DNA of 64,000 nucleotides from Simmondsia chinensis (lineage: Eukaryota; Streptophyta; Magnoliopsida; Caryophyllales; Simmondsiaceae). The stretch covers positions 39,943,938-40,007,937 of the forward strand of contig JAGTTD010000001.1 of NCBI GenBank assembly GCA_018398585.1, read 5' to 3'. Below are positions 11,234-25,122 of the stretch, one piece after another (position 1 is the first letter of the stretch; the number at the start of each line of letters is the position of its first letter). The notes beneath the pieces are model-generated. The model made no database searches. It saw only the letters and a program-made list of their open reading frames with translations, and was not told the origin of the DNA. A program made the translations under genes and the position numbers.

Positions 11234-12738
11234 TGTATAATATTATATAACAATTCAACTCGATTAAAATTGTTATATTGCAACCATAACAAAATAACAT
11301 CCAAGCTGCTTTTAATTACTCGGTCTAATTCTCATCCGATATTGTGATGTTAAATGTCTGCAGTTCAGTCTGCTTTATTTCGATTCGATCTAGATTTGCA
11401 TGATGATTACCGCGAAGGTTTTTAGATCACATAGAATCATGACTTCCCACCAAACAATGGAATAAGGTAAAACCACTTTCTGGAATGTAGTTTTTTCTCT
11501 AAACAAATGGAGCCTAAAACTTCATTTGGTTCAACTGAAGTTTTTTTCCCATCTTAATTTTCACTATATAAACGAAAAAGACAACCTCTTAAAATGCAGG
11601 AATATGAGATTCTTTTTCTGACGTGGATTATGTTCTTTTGCTCTTACTTTATTAGCTTTGCGTTGAGTTCAAATGGATCAAACACAAAGTGATATATATA
11701 TAATAAAATTATTTTCCTCAATGAAACAAAAAACAAAAAAAAAAAAATGAAGGAAGGAATAAAAAAATGCAATCAAAAATTTTTAAAGTAAAATATATCT
11801 GTTATGCAATAGTTTTCTCAAACCAAACTTTTTTTCGAGGATGACCTTTTCCATTATATATTGTTGTCTTTCAATATAAATATGTAATTATATTGATGAA
11901 AAAAAAAATATTTTGTGCAAACCTCACAAACTTATACGTAAAAAAACAAACATTTGAGTGTCTATTGAACACCAAATCTATGATATATGACCCTCATTAT
12001 TTGTTATTCGTGTATGAGATTCGTGTTTCATCACTGCATCATCTTTCAAGATTGATAATCTTTTTAACCAACTATAATAGAGTAAGGGAATCACTCTAGT
12101 TGCTCAAGCTATTTTGGTATGAGATCACGTAAGAAAAATATGTATATTGACAATGCAATTGATCTACCGATCAAATTCAATCCGACAATAATTTGGCATT
12201 TGACGTGTTAATTCACACGTTATTCATCTGCAATTAGTCATATTACCTTAAAAATTCTATAGTTAGTTCAAGTGGTAAGACATTTGAATTTAGTATCTCA
12301 TGAATTTTAGATATGAGGTTTGACTATTATTATTAAATCTGCGACCACCTAACTTATCTTGATGCAGGTATGGAAGCTTCTAAAAGAGTCGTATATCGAA
12401 TCCAGGAACTAGTCCAAATGTGATAAAGATCACCATGACTGTCCAAAAACAATATAAGTCCTTGGACTCATAATAAACCGTAATTTATCAAAATCAATAA
12501 AACTCTTATTAAAATGCAATACTATTGGGTCTTACTAGTTCTTTAGAAAATAGGGAAGCATAATATAATGAGTCTCACATAATTTATTGGCGAGTATTAT
12601 CTTATTAAATGAAAGGGGATGAAGAAGGGTTGCTAATACGTCCGATCATTACAATAGAATTCGACTAAACATATCCCGTAAGTTGTAGTTATGACAATAA
12701 TCTTAAGAAAATAAATTTTCAAGGGAGCTACAATATAT

Positions 12739-13086
12739 TTAAATGGTCTTCTCTCTCGTAAAGATTTCCTTCACGTGGTGGTGAAAACCTCCCCTTTGAA
12801 GAACTACCCATGTTAAATCATCGTGACATTTCCTCCCATCCCCTAAAAGTCGTTTGCAACATCCTTTACTAATGGGTCGAGAAGTATCACCCTTAAACAT
12901 ATAGTTAAATACCTGTTCCCCACAAGTCGGGGTTATTTCCACTATACATTTTTCTATATAAGCTGGGTCTAAATCTGCTGCTAATGTAGGTGGATTGACA
13001 TCTTCTGATTTTACGAGTCCCGATATTGCCAATAGCATGCCAAATGCTATAAATGGGTAAATGCTAAAATACGTCTTGGTGTCCAT
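12739..13086 (-). CDS. Prolamin-like (ECA1/EC1-type) secreted protein, copy 2, C-terminally shortened
   Basis: 115 aa starting at the MDTK methionine shared by all copies. The frame is open further upstream, but that part is 5' leader. Residues 1-27 form a signal peptide. Conserved cysteines at 47, 55, 76, 77 and 87 fit the PF05617 pattern C-x7-C-x20-CC-x9-C. A TAA replaces the Trp codon at 116 (two adjacent C-to-T changes on the plus strand), so the tail with the sixth cysteine is lost. It shares CKR, HHHV and EKT residues with copy 3. The TATA position reads TCTTTATGTAG instead of CTATATATAG, so expression may be weak. Family members are often egg-cell or female-gametophyte secreted peptides. 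That role is inferred from the family only. Confidence 0.6.
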   Translation of the reverse strand: MDTKTYFSIYPFIAFGMLLAISGLVKSEDVNPPTLAADLDPAYIEKCIVEITPTCGEQVFNYMFKGDTSRPISKGCCKRLLGDGRKCHDDLTWVVLQRGGFHHHVKEIFTREKTI

Positions 13087-13173
13087 GATGCTTATGTTTG
13101 TTTTTTTTCTTCTTGCTTTGTGTTGTCTAAAAGAGAGAGAAATTATTGGTAATGGTCTCATTCGATTAAAGGG

Positions 13174-13184
13174 TCTTTATGTAG
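13174..13184 (-). promoter_or_regulatory. Degraded TATA box of gene copy 2
   Basis: The site aligned with the TATA box of the other copies reads TCTTTATGTAG on the plus strand, breaking the alternating TA core. The flanking bases are conserved, so the position is certain, but the loss of function is inferred. Confidence 0.5.
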
Positions 13185-16100
13185 TCACAAAATCATCATT
13201 CCAGGAAAAAATGTAACCGAGTGTCAATAAATTAGACTTACGTTTGTATTTGTAAAGTCACAATGTTAAACTAAAAAGTGTATTTATTCATATATGAGTT
13301 TTATTAAGGTTGCTTAAATGCAATAAAGATAAAGATTATTTTCGTAAGGGTGACACTACAAATACCTAAAAATATGTATCCATTTGGGTATCTAATATAC
13401 CCGACAATAATTTATTTATTGTAATTGATTTCATAATATTTTTTACCTAATTACCTTTTGCTACTTGGCTACTTTACTTGATAAATTAAGCATTTTTGTC
13501 TCTTCAGGGTTTTATAGGATCGTGAAAGCAGTTTTTTAAAACTACTGATTTTAAGCTCAAGTTTGATATCGAGTTACAAGCGACGATAGAAGAAGCAAAT
13601 TAACGAAAAATGAAAGAATAAACATAGGACTTACGTGGTTCATCCCTAAATGACCCGCATCCACGACCCTCCTACCACTAGAGAGGCCTACTTATATTAT
13701 TACGGACAAAAACGGAATTACAAATTGCAAGCTGTTTCTCAACTTAGGATATTAATTACAAACACTTTTCTTATATAGCTTCTAGGTTGCAAACATAAAG
13801 GAAAGAAAGAGAATAAAAACGGTTATATCTTCCTCTAGCTAGGCATCGTAATCAACATGGCTGCCACCTAGGGTTTCTCCAAGCTTCAACCAAGGCAGTT
13901 CCCATTTCTGAGTGCGATGTAACCCAGGGGGGGTGATTGAGATTGCCTTGATGGAAAATCCACTATGTGATGTAATAACGGTTATAGTCCAAAAATAGAC
14001 TGGTAGCGATATGACTAAAATTAGGTTAAATTGTCGGAGAATTTCGATCGGGGTAAATGAGAATGTTTGTATTCTAATTAAAAATAGAAATTGTAGACAA
14101 TTTTGTAACCATTTTAAATTAAAGGTATTAAGTATGGGTATATTATATTGGGTAATAGTAATAGAAATTGTTGGGTATTCCCTCTAACTTAGAGGAAGAA
14201 GCCCGGTTTTGTTTGGACTTTGTTATTACTTTGACCCAATACAGATTATAATTAAAATTAGGGTAAATTACAAAAAAAATTGTTCTGTCTTTTACTTTAA
14301 AAATAGAAAATTCCTCTCACAAATAAAAGCAGTCACAAAGCCCCCTCACTTTTAAAAATTTATCACTTAACCCCATGAAACTTTTTTTTGACCATTTTAT
14401 TTCTAAAAAATGAGAGGGTTAAATGTTTAATTACATTTTTTTAAGGGTATTTTATATTATTAGGCAAAAATTAGAAAAAATTTGTGTTTTTCACAATAGA
14501 ATTAAGAAAATTTTATATATTTATAAAAATATAATTATTTTAATTAGTTATAATAATGATATTATAAGTTTAGATGAAAAAAAAATATTTTAAAATTTTT
14601 CATTTTTGTTTGGGATTCGTTTATCCTTTTAGCAAATTGTAGGAGAATAAGGTTGCGTTTGGTTTGGTCTTTTAATAACTTAAAGTTATTAAAAAGCTCT
14701 ATTTGACTGTATGAGTTGTATATGGTTGACAGAAAAGATCCTTTTACAAATTTCTTACGGCTTAATTCAGAAAATAAAAAATTTGTTTCATAACTATGTA
14801 GGCAAATATGCAGAACTTGATATTTTTTCATAGCTTATTTTGGAATGATGTTTTTTAGAAAAAATTATGTTAGTCTCAAATCTTGACACCCATGATCCAA
14901 TTTTTTACTTTTACCACCACCCACACCGACCACTACTAACGCTTATATAATTACGGGTCACGCCATTTACCACCATCCTCTACTATGACTAGACATCAAA
15001 CAAGGTTGACTCCTGAACCCCAAGGCTCATCGCCACCTTTTACCTTGACAATCACCCCATCTATCACAAAGTGCCACCGTAAGCTGTCACAACTATAGTG
15101 CACTCCCACCCTTGTGGTTGCTAGCATGGCTTGCCACTTGCATAATTTTATCTCACCACCATGGTTCACCTTCATTGTCCACCGTAGCTTGCTACCACCG
15201 TGTACAGTTGATCTCTACCAACAAGGTCACCTCTTTGGTCAACATAACTTGTCCAACTAGCACTCAACTTTAAGGCTTTCTACCATTAATCATTGTTGCT
15301 TGGCACCCAGCCCCATGATCCACCCACTACTATGGCTGATGATCCCTGGCACCTACTACTATTGGTCAATTTATATTATTAAGTTGTTTATAATCATTAT
15401 AATAGATAAGTCCTTTTTTTTAAAAAAAATGTATTAAAAAACATTTAGATCTTTATGCACTATTTAACCAAATAACTCACTTTAAAAAAATCCATATCTT
15501 AAAAAAATAGAAATTATTGAAATAAATAAGTAGAAGAAAGATAAGTTGAAAACAGCTGAACTAGTAAGACCATAATAGAGAGTTTGACGCACTTAAAAAA
15601 TAATTATTGAAAAATATGTTTTAGGAAAGGTGTAACCCACTTGGCTTTGTGTTTTTGGGTTTTGGTGTAGGCTAAAATCTCTAGATTTTGGCGCCTGTTG
15701 CTGATTTTTAGGTGTTGGCTCAGGGGTGGAGCGTTTTCTTTTTTCTTTTTTCCTGTTTTTGTGGGCATTCTTGAGCTCCACTTCAGTGGGAGCACTAATT
15801 TGGTACTGAGAGTTTTTGTCTCTAATAAAAAAAGGCTCTCAAATTATTGAATGTATGTACTGTATCATTTACCACGAATTATACTTCTACTACTACTATT
15901 ACCATTAATATTATCCTTTATATTTATAACTTAGCGTACTTTTGACCAAATCCTTCAAATATTGTTAAGAATTTCCCATACGCCTAGGAATAGTATTCTA
16001 ACATGCCCCCTCATACGAATGCTCATTAAGCTTTAAGTCTGAATATTGCACAGGCCCTTCTCATACTTTATGCTTAAATTATGTTAATACATGCAAGTTA

Positions 16101-19100
16101 ATTCCATTCTATTTTGTTTTATGCTTTCACACAATGATACGTTCCAAGAATGAAGAGGGTTCCTAGTTAAACGAAATCTTCAGCTTGAAGATTATTTTTT
16201 TGTGATAATATATTAAACTCGAAGATATTATTAAAAATATTTTAAAGCCTTTTTGGGTTTGCTATGGAGAAATTGAATATTGCATGATGTATAGATGGAG
16301 TTAAAATTTGATAAGTTGGAGGTTGAACTTTGATGGGAAAGAATACGAGGTCAGCTCGTGGCTTCTTGCCTAAGTTGGCTTCCTATATCGTTAATTATCG
16401 GAAAAAAAAAAGAGTATGAAATTTGCGAAGCGATTAAGTGGAGTGCGACGAAGGAAATTGATATTTTGTCTTCTTAAGCGGGAGGTTATTACTATTTTTT
16501 TCATTTGATCTGGGTAGATTAGTTACTCCTATATTTTAAAATAATTTTGATTAATTATTCATTTACATTTTTTCAGAATGTTTCCATGTCACTCCTCTCT
16601 CGGATTTATTTGTCCGAATTATCAAGGAAACGGTCATTTGATTTTATATTTTTTAAAAATTTAATTTTCAAAATTTCTTGATGCGCAAAATTAAAATTTT
16701 AGGTACTATGACTGACAAACCTCTCAGAAAATTACGTCTCGGTTTGGCACCGTAGTAGAATCATTACCAATGGCACGCTGTGCGCCTAAGTGCGAAAAGA
16801 CAGTGCAAGCTTTGTTATGTCGAAACCTAAATGTTAAGTTAGCAACACTTCCAAATGCCACTTCTTCCCGTTGCATCCGTCTTCAGGACGATCTAGTCAC
16901 AGGTTTTATAAGACAACATCAGTCGTTTTTGACGGCTTGAATGGAAGGCTCTGTTTGTTTTGACGAAAAAATAGAATCTAGGAATTGATTTTGTTTTCTG
17001 GAAAAGGTTTTCTAAGGAAATACAAATTCCGAATGGGGTTTTCCGTTGTTTGTTTCAATGAAAAACTTAATTCTTCATTGTGATATCTTCTTGTATGTTT
17101 TAAAAAAAATATTTTCACCAATTATTTTATATCTTGTTATAGGATAACATAAAGTAACAATACAACATATATGAAGTAACAAAAAAAAAAGCTAACTAAT
17201 ATAAATTAGAAAAACTATTTCTTAAGTATTTTAAAATTTGAGCATTTATCATCTAAGTACTCTGTTATTTTAATAAATACAATGAGGTGCATTGAGACAA
17301 AAAATTTATCACTTGTGTACCCACTATGTTAAAATTTGGTGAATTTTCATTAAAATTCTGCAAATTTCTGCCAAAAAATGATATAGTATAAACTATGATC
17401 ATATTATCAAAAGGTTGTCCATATTCTAACAAAAATTACTTATATATTATCAAAAAAATGTGTCATGTTAGCATTTTACCCAAAAAAATTATCCTATTAT
17501 GATATATGATATATATATATTGTTGTTTTCATTTAAAATCTACTAAATTTTGATAAAAGATACCTGATTCATAAGAAAATTTTTAAACTTCAGGGTGCAT
17601 TATTGTATATTATTGTAATATCATAGTACCTCTATAATAAATGCTAAAATATTAGGCACTTAGATAATTTCCTTGTATAATATTATATAACAATTCAACT
17701 TGATTAAAATTGTTAATTGCAACCATAACAAAGTAACATCCAAGCTGCTTTTAATTACTCGGTCTAATTCTTATCCGATATTGTGATGTTAAATGTCTGC
17801 AGTTCAGCCTGCTTTATTTCGATTCGATCTAGATTTGCATGATAATTACCGCGAAGGTTTTTGGATCACATAGAATGATGACTTCCCACCGAACAATGGA
17901 ATGAGGTAAAACTACTTTCTGGAATGTAGTTTTTTCTCTAAACAAATGGAGCCTAAAACTTCATTTGGTTCAACACATGTTTTTTTCCCATCTTAATTTT
18001 CACTATATATGAGAAAAAGACAACCTCTTAAAAAGCAGGAATATGAGATTCTTTTTCTGACTTGGATTATGTTCTTTTGCTCTTACATTATTACCTTTGC
18101 GTTGAGTTCAAATGGATCAAGCACAAAGTGATATATATAATAAAATTATTTTCCTCAATAAAACAAAAAACAAAAAAAAATTGAAGGAAGGAAAAAAAAA
18201 AATGTAATCAAAATTTTTTAAGGTAAAATATATCTGTTACGAAATAGTTTTCTCAAACAAAACTTTTTTTCGAGGATGACCTTTTCCATTATATATTGTT
18301 GTCTTTCAATATAAATATGTAATTATATTGATGAAAAAAAAAAATATTTTGTCCAAACCTCACAAACTTATACGTAAAAAAACAAACATTTGAGTGTCTA
18401 TTGAAGACCAAATTCATGACATATGACCCTCATTATTTGTTATTCGTGTATGAGATTTGTGTTTTATCGCTGCATCATTTTTCAAGATTGATAATCTTTT
18501 TAACCAACTATAGGAGAGTAATGGAATCACTCTAGTTGCTCAAGCTATTTTGGTATGAGATCACGTAAGAAAAATATGTATATTGACAATGCAATTGATC
18601 CACCGATCAAATTCAATCCGACAACAATTTCGCATTTGATGTGTTAATTCACACGTTATTCATCTGCAATTAGTCATATTACCTTAAAAATTCTATAGTT
18701 AGTTCAAGTGGTAAGAGATTTGAATTTAGTATCCCATGAATTTTAGATCTGAGGTTTGACTCCTATTATAAAATTTGCGACCACCTAACTTATCTTGATG
18801 CAGGTATGAAAGCTACTAAAAGAGTTGTATATGGAATCCAAAAACTAGTCGAAATGTGATAAAGATCACCATGACTATCCAAAAACAATATAAATCCTTG
18901 GACTCATAATAAACTGTAATTTATCAAAATCAATAAAACTCTTATTAAAATGCAATACTATTGGGTCTTACTAGTTCTTTAGAAAATAGGGAAGCATAAT
19001 ATAATGAGTCTCGCATAATTTATTGGCGAGTATTATCTTATTAAATGAAAGGGGATGAAGAAGGGTTGCTAACCCGTCCGACCATTACAATAGAATTCGA

Positions 19101-19138
19101 CTAAACATAACCCGTAAGTTGTAGTTATGACGATAATC

Positions 19139-19522
19139 TTAAGAAAATGAACTTTCAAGGGAGCTACAATATATCCAAATGGTCTTCTCTCTCGTAAAGA
19201 TTTCCTTCACGTGGTGGTGAAAACGTCCCCTTTGAAGAACTACCCATGTTAAATCATCGTGACATTTCCTCCCATCCCCTAAAAGTCGTTTGCAACATCC
19301 TTTACTAATGGGTCGAGAAGTATCACCCTTAAACATATAGTTAAATACCTGTTCCCCACAAGTCGGGGTTATTTCCCCAATACATTTTTGTATATAACCT
19401 GGGTCTAAATCTGCTGCTGATGTAGGTGGATTGATATCCTCTGATTTTACGAGTCCCGATATTGCCAATAGCATGCCAAATGCTATAAATGGGTAAATGC
19501 TAAAATACATCTTGGTGTCCAT
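19139..19522 (-). CDS. Prolamin-like (ECA1/EC1-type) secreted cysteine-rich protein, copy 3
   Basis: Intact 127-aa frame. Residues 1-27 are a signal peptide with hydrophobic core FIAFGMLLAISGLV and likely cleavage after VKS. The mature part has six cysteines at 47, 55, 76, 77, 87 and 119, in the spacing of the plant prolamin-like domain (C-x7-C-x20-CC-x9-C plus a C-terminal Cys). Known members include egg-cell secreted EC1 peptides and ECA1-type proteins that are exported and act in reproduction. Which role applies here cannot be read from sequence. A TATA box lies about 90 bp upstream. No intron is seen. It shares CKR, HHHV and EKT residues with copy 2. One of two copies with both ORF and TATA intact. 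Confidence 0.83.
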   Translation of the reverse strand: MDTKMYFSIYPFIAFGMLLAISGLVKSEDINPPTSAADLDPGYIQKCIGEITPTCGEQVFNYMFKGDTSRPISKGCCKRLLGDGRKCHDDLTWVVLQRGRFHHHVKEIFTREKTIWIYCSSLESSFS

Positions 19523-19610
19523 GATGCTTATGTTTGTTTTTTTTCTTCTTTCTTTGTGTTATCTAAAAGAGAGAGAAATTATTGGTAAAGGTCTCATTCG
19601 ATTAAAGGGT

Positions 19611-19620
19611 CTATATATAG
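19611..19620 (-). promoter_or_regulatory. TATA box of gene copy 3
   Basis: CTATATATAG on the minus strand, about 90 bp before the ATG, preceding a TC-rich leader. Conserved with copies 1, 4 and 6. Confidence 0.65.
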
Positions 19621-22600
19621 TCACTAAATCATCATTCCAGGAAAAAAAGTAACTGAGTGTCAATAAATTTGACTTACGTTTGTAATGTAATGTCAAAATG
19701 TTAAACTAAAAAGTGTATTAATTCATATATGAGTTTTATTAAGGTTGCTTAAATGCAATGAAGATAAAGACTATTTTCGTAAGGGTGACACTATAGATAC
19801 CTAAATATATGTATCCATTTGGGTATCTAATATACCTGACAATAATTTATTTGTTCTAATCGATTTCATAATATTTTTTACATAATTACTTTTTGCTACT
19901 TGGCTACTTTACTTGATAAATTAAGCATTTTTGTTTTTTTAGGGTTTTATTGGATCGTGAAAGCAGTCTTTTAAAACTATTGATTTTAAGCTCAAGTTTG
20001 ATATCGAGTTACAAGCGACGATAGAAGAAGCAAATCAATGAAAAATGAAAGAATTAACATAGGATTTATGTGGTTCCTCCCTAAACGACCTGCATCCACG
20101 ATCCTCCTACCACCTGAGAGGCCTACTTATATTATTACGGACCAAAACGGAATTACAAATTACAAGCTGTTTCTCAACTTAGGATATTAATTGCAAACAC
20201 TTTTCTTATATAGCTTCTAGGTTACAAACATAAAGGAAAGAAAGAGAATAAAAACGGTTATATCTTCTTCTAGCTCGGCATCGTAATTGACATGGCTGCA
20301 ATCTAGGGTTTCTCCAAGCTTCAACCAAGGCGGTTCCCCTTTCTGAGTGCGATGTAATCCAGGGGGGTGATAGAGATTGCCTTGATGGCAAATCCACTAT
20401 GTGATGTAATAACGGTTTTAGTCCAAAAATAGACTGATAGCGATATGACTAAAATTAGGTTAAATTGTCAGAGAATTTCGATAGGGGTAAATTAGAATGT
20501 TTGTATTCTAATTTAAAATCGAAATTGTAGACAATTTTGTAACCATTTTGAAGTAACGGTTTTAAATATGGGTATATTATATTAGGTAATAATAATAGAA
20601 TTTGTTGGGTATTCCCTCTAACTTGGAGGAAGAAGCCCGGTTTTGTTTGGGCTTTGTTATTACTTTGACCCAATACATATTGTAATTAAAATTAGGGTAA
20701 ATTACAAAAAAAATCTTATGTCTTTTGCTTTAACAATAGAAAATCCCCCTCACAAATAAAAGCAGTCACAAAATCCCCTCACTTTTAAAAATTTATCACT
20801 TAACCCCATGAAACTTTTTTTTGACCATTTTATTTCTAAAAAATAAGAGGGTTAAATGTTTAATTACATTTTTTGAAGGGTATTTTATATTATTAGCCAA
20901 AAATTAGAAAAAATTTATGTTTTTCACAGTAGAATTAAGAAAATTTTATATATTTATAAAAATATAATTATTTTAATTAGTTATAATAATGATATTATAA
21001 GTTTAGAAGATAAAAAAATTATTTAAAATTTTTCATTTTTGTTTGGTATTCGTTTATCCTTTTAGCAAATTGTAGGAGACTAAGGTCGCGTTTGGTTTGG
21101 TCTTTTAATAACTTAAAGTTATTAAAAAGCTCTATTTGACTGTATGAGTTGTATATGGTTGACATAAAAGATCCTTTTACATAATTCTTACGGCTTAAAT
21201 CAGAAAATAAAAAATTTGTTTTATAACTATGTTGGCAAATATACAGAACTTGATATTTTTTCATAGCTTATTTTAGAATGATGTTTTTTAGAAAAAATTA
21301 TGTTAGTCTCAAATCTTGACACCCATGATCCATTTTTTACTTTTACCACACCCCACACCGACCACTACTAACGCTTATATAATAACGGGTCAAGCCATTT
21401 ACCACCATCCTCTACTATGATTAGACATCAAACATGATTGACTCCTAAACCCCAAGACTCATCGCCTCCGTTTACCTTGACTATCACCCCATTTATCACA
21501 AAGCGCCACCATAAGCTGTCACAACTATAGTGCACTCCCACCCTTGTGGCTGCTAGCATGGCTTGCCACTTTCATAATTTTATCTCAACGCCATGGTTCA
21601 CCTTCATTTTCCACCGTAGCTTGCTACCACCATGTACAGTTGATGTCTACCAACAAGGTCACCTCTTTGGTCAACATAACTTGTCCAACTAGCACTCAAC
21701 TTTAAGGCTTTCTACCATCAATCATTGTTGCTTGCCACCCAGCTCCATGATCCACCCACTACTATGGCTGACTATCACTGACACCTACTATTATTGGTTA
21801 ATTTATATTATGAAGTTGTTTATAATCACTTTAAAAAAATCCATATCTTAAAAAAACAGAAATTATTGAAATAAATAAGTGAAGAAAGATAAGTTGAAAA
21901 CAGATGAACAAGTCAGACCGTAATAAAGAGTTTGACTCACTTAAAAAATAATTATTGAAAAATATGTTTTAGGAAAGGTGTAACCCATTTGGCTTTGTGT
22001 TTTTGGCTTTTGGTGTAGGCTAAAATCTCTAGATTTTGGCATCTGTTGCTGATTTTTAGGTGTTGGCTTGGGGGTGGAGCTTTTTCTTTTTTCTTTTTTC
22101 CTGGTTTTGTGGGCTAACTAATATAAATTAGAAAAATTATTTCTTAAGTATTTTAAAATTTGAGCATTTATCATCTAAGTACTCTGTTATTTTAATAAAT
22201 ACAATGAGGTGCATGAGAAAAAAAAAATTATCACTTGTGTACATACTATGTTAAAATTTGGTGAATTTTCATTAAAACTTTGCAAATTTCTGCCAAAAAA
22301 TGATATAGTATAAACTATGATCATAGTATCAAAAGGTTGTCCACATTCTAACAAAAATTACTTATATATTATCAAAAAAATGTGTCATGTTAGCATTTTA
22401 CCCAAAAAAATTATCACATTATGATATACGATATATATAGATTGTTGTTTCCATTTAAAATCTTCTAAATTTTGATAAAAGATACCTGATTCATAAGAAA
22501 ATTTTTAAACTTCAGGGTGCATTATTGTATATTACTGAAATATCATAGTACCTCTGTAATAAATGCTAAAATATTAGGCATATAGATAATTTCCTTATAT

Positions 22601-23615
22601 AATATTATATAACAATTCAACTTGATTAAAATTGTTATATTGCAACCATAACAAAGTAACATCCAAGCTGCTTTAATTACTGGGTCTAATTCTTATCCGA
22701 TATTGTGATGTTAAATGTCTGCAATTCAGTGTGCTTTATTTCGATTCGATCTAGATTTGCATGATGATTACCGTGAAGGTTTTTAGATTACATAGAATCA
22801 TGACTTCCCCCCAAACAATGGAATAAGGTAAAACCACTTTCTGGAATGTAGTTTTTTCTCTAAACAAATGGAGCCTAAAACTTCATTTGGTTGAACTCAA
22901 GTTTTTTTCCCATCTTAATTTTCACTATATAAGAAAAAAAGACAACCTCTTAAAAAGCAAGAATATGAGATTCTTTTTCTGACGTGGATTATGTTCTTTT
23001 GCTCTTGCGTTATTAGCTTTGCGTTGAGTTCAAATGGATCAAACACAAAGTGATATATATAATAAAATTATTTTCCTCAATAAAACAAAAAAAAATTGAA
23101 GGAACGAAAAAAAATGTAATCAAAATTTTTTAAAGTAAAATATATCTGTTACGAGATAGTTTTCTCAAACCAAACTTTTTTTACGAGATGGCCTTTTCCA
23201 TTATATATTATTGTTGTTCAATATAAATATGTAATTATATTGATGAAAAAAAAATATTTTGTGCAAACCTCACAAACTTATACGTAAAAAAACAAACACT
23301 TGAGTGTCTATTTGATACAGGGGAAACAAATTCATTTTAGTTGCAGCAGGTTTTTGAGCGGGAGTAAGCATGCGTTCAGCACATGAGAAGCAGAGAAGGG
23401 ATCTCGTGAGCAGCACGTGACCCCGCTGGTAGTTAGTTAGTGCTTTCTGTTAGAATATGTCAGGGAGAATATAGTTGTTTTGCATTTTTCGGCATTTTTC
23501 TTCAATTTCCTTCTATCCATTAGGGTTTGCTATTTTGCCATATATGGATACTGATGTAATGCTGAAAAGATCATCAATGAAAGTATATTTCCGTCTTCTT
23601 AATCTCTCTTTTCTC

Positions 23616-24705
23616 TTCTCCAGGTCTTCTCCAACCCCTGCCTATACCGTACACAATATGGACAGACATATCTATGGATTTCATAGAAGGGCTTCCAAAG
23701 TCCTTTGGGAAGGAAGTCATATTGGTGGTGGTTGATCGGCTAAGCAAGGCAGCTCACTTCATGGCTCTGCAGCACCCCTACTCTGCCTTCACGGTAGCCC
23801 TAGTGTACATGGACAATGTGTACAAGCTTCATGGGTTACCGAGCTCCATAGTCAGTGATCGCGATGCAGTTTTTCAGAATGAGTTTTGGCAAGCGTTGTT
23901 TACCATACAAGGGGTTGATCTACATCTTTCTACGGCTTATCACCCTCAAACCGATGGCCAAACAGAGGTAGTCATTCGTGGACTTGAAACATACTTGAGA
24001 TGTATGTGTAACACACACCCTCATTTATGGTCCAAATGGCTACCTCAAGCAGAGTGGTGGTATAATACCACTTGGCACTCCGACACCCAAAAAACCCCTA
24101 ACGAGATTGTTTATGGTCAGCCCCCTCCTCTTCACATACCTTACATTCCCAGGGAAACACAAGTGGAAGCTATGGATAGGAGTTTGAAGGCTCGGGAAGA
24201 CATGATCAGCGTCATCAGGTATCACTTGGCTCGTGCTCAAAATAGGATGAAGCAATTAGCTGATAAGAGCCGCACAGATAGACAATTCCAAACCGGCGAA
24301 TGGGTTTTGCTCAAGTTGCACCCCTACCGACAAATCTCAGTAGTTCATCGCAGCTCACACAAACAGTCCCCGAAATACTTTGGTCCTTATCTGATTCTGG
24401 AAGCCGTGGGAAAAGTGGCTTATAGATTGCAACTCCCTAACTCCGCTCGCATTCATGACGTTTTTCATGTCTCGCAACTGAAATTACATGTAGGACCAAT
24501 TCCACCTACCAGCATTCCTCTCCCTTAGGACATCAATTCAGCACAAGTGAAGGAACCCGAATTAGTTTCAGACAGAATGGTCGTCAACAGGCGCAACAGG
24601 ACAGCTACAAAGGTTTTGATCAAGTGGAAGGGATTTCCTATGGAAGAGCCGACTTGGGAATTCCTCTATGACCTTCAACTCAAGTTCCCACATTTTCACC
24701 CTTGA
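23616..24705 (+). pseudogene. Ty3 integrase core and chromodomain fragment
   Basis: Begins in the linker before the integrase core, at the SSPTPAYT-like region. The core starts near MDFIEGLPK (23674), followed by VVVDRLSKAAHF and the IVSDRDAVF and YHPQTDGQTEV blocks. The integrase C-terminal domain with IHDVFHVSQLK lies at about 24450-24480. A TAG at 24526 (GAG in the unit A copy) interrupts the frame. Beyond it the same frame carries the chromodomain (WKGFPMEEPTWEFL) to a natural stop at 24703. It is less decayed than the same region in unit A, with no stops at the positions equivalent to 4541 and 4736. With no gag, protease or polymerase it has no autonomous function. Confidence 0.88.
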
Positions 24706-24735
24706 GGTCAAGGGTGATTTTGAGGGGGAGGTAGT

Positions 24736-25122
24736 TGATACAGGGAAAACAAATTCATATTACTTGCAGCAGGTTTTTGAGCGGGAGTAAGCATGCGTTC
24801 AGCACGTGAGAAGCAGAGAAGGGATCTCGTGAGCAGCACGTGACCCCGCTGGTAGTTAGTTAGTGCTTTCTGTTAGAATATGTCGGGGAGAATATAGTTG
24901 TTTTGCATTTTTCTGCATTTTTCTTCAATTTCCTTCCATCCATTAGGGTTTGCTATTTTGCTATATATAGATACTGCTGTAATGCTGAAAAGATCATCAA
25001 TGAAAATATATTTCCGTCTTCTTAATCTCTCTTTTCCCCCTAATTTCCTTCTATTTTTTGCCTCCCCCATACTCTCTTTCCGATTTTAGTATTAATTTGA
25101 GGTAATTTGAGCTACGGTATCA
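24736..25122 (+). repeat. Right LTR of Ty3 remnant in unit D
   Basis: 387 bp from TGATACAGGG to GGTATCA, preceded by a polypurine tract (GAGGGGGAGGTAG). Pairs with the partial left LTR at 23313-23615. Confidence 0.9.

Larger units (their letters stand above)
8161..14603. repeat. Tandem unit B (6.44 kb), gene copy 2, no insertions
   Basis: An uninterrupted example of the unit. In order: 8161-8400 AT-rich. 8400-8930 a C-rich, CCACC-rich stretch of unknown origin. 9190-9430 open on the minus strand for a Lys/Pro-rich peptide, possibly a gene fragment. 9600-10300 AT-rich. 10328-10483 a small open frame in a local GC island. 10767-11233 an imperfect foldback element. 11957 the site where Ty3 sits in units A and D, here empty. 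12262 the tRNA-like motif pair. Then the prolamin-like gene (12739-13086), about 1.1 kb of upstream non-coding sequence, and the truncated inverted-repeat element. I see no other gene. Confidence 0.9.
14604..21036. repeat. Tandem unit C (6.43 kb), gene copy 3 intact
   Basis: Collinear with unit B with only small indels. The Ty3 target site (near 18400) is empty. It contains the same C-rich stretch (14900-15370), Lys/Pro-rich frame (15593-15800), small GC-rich open frame (16770-16940), foldback element (17207-17673), tRNA-like motif pair (about 18701) and the prolamin-like gene. Non-coding DNA fills the rest. Confidence 0.9.

Noticed and set aside
13087..13161. N-terminal extension of gene copy 2 (MRPLPIISLSFRQHKARRKK before MDTK).
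   Set aside because: All copies share the MDTK start followed by a signal peptide. The extra codons are 5' leader that happens to be open, and they would bury the signal peptide.
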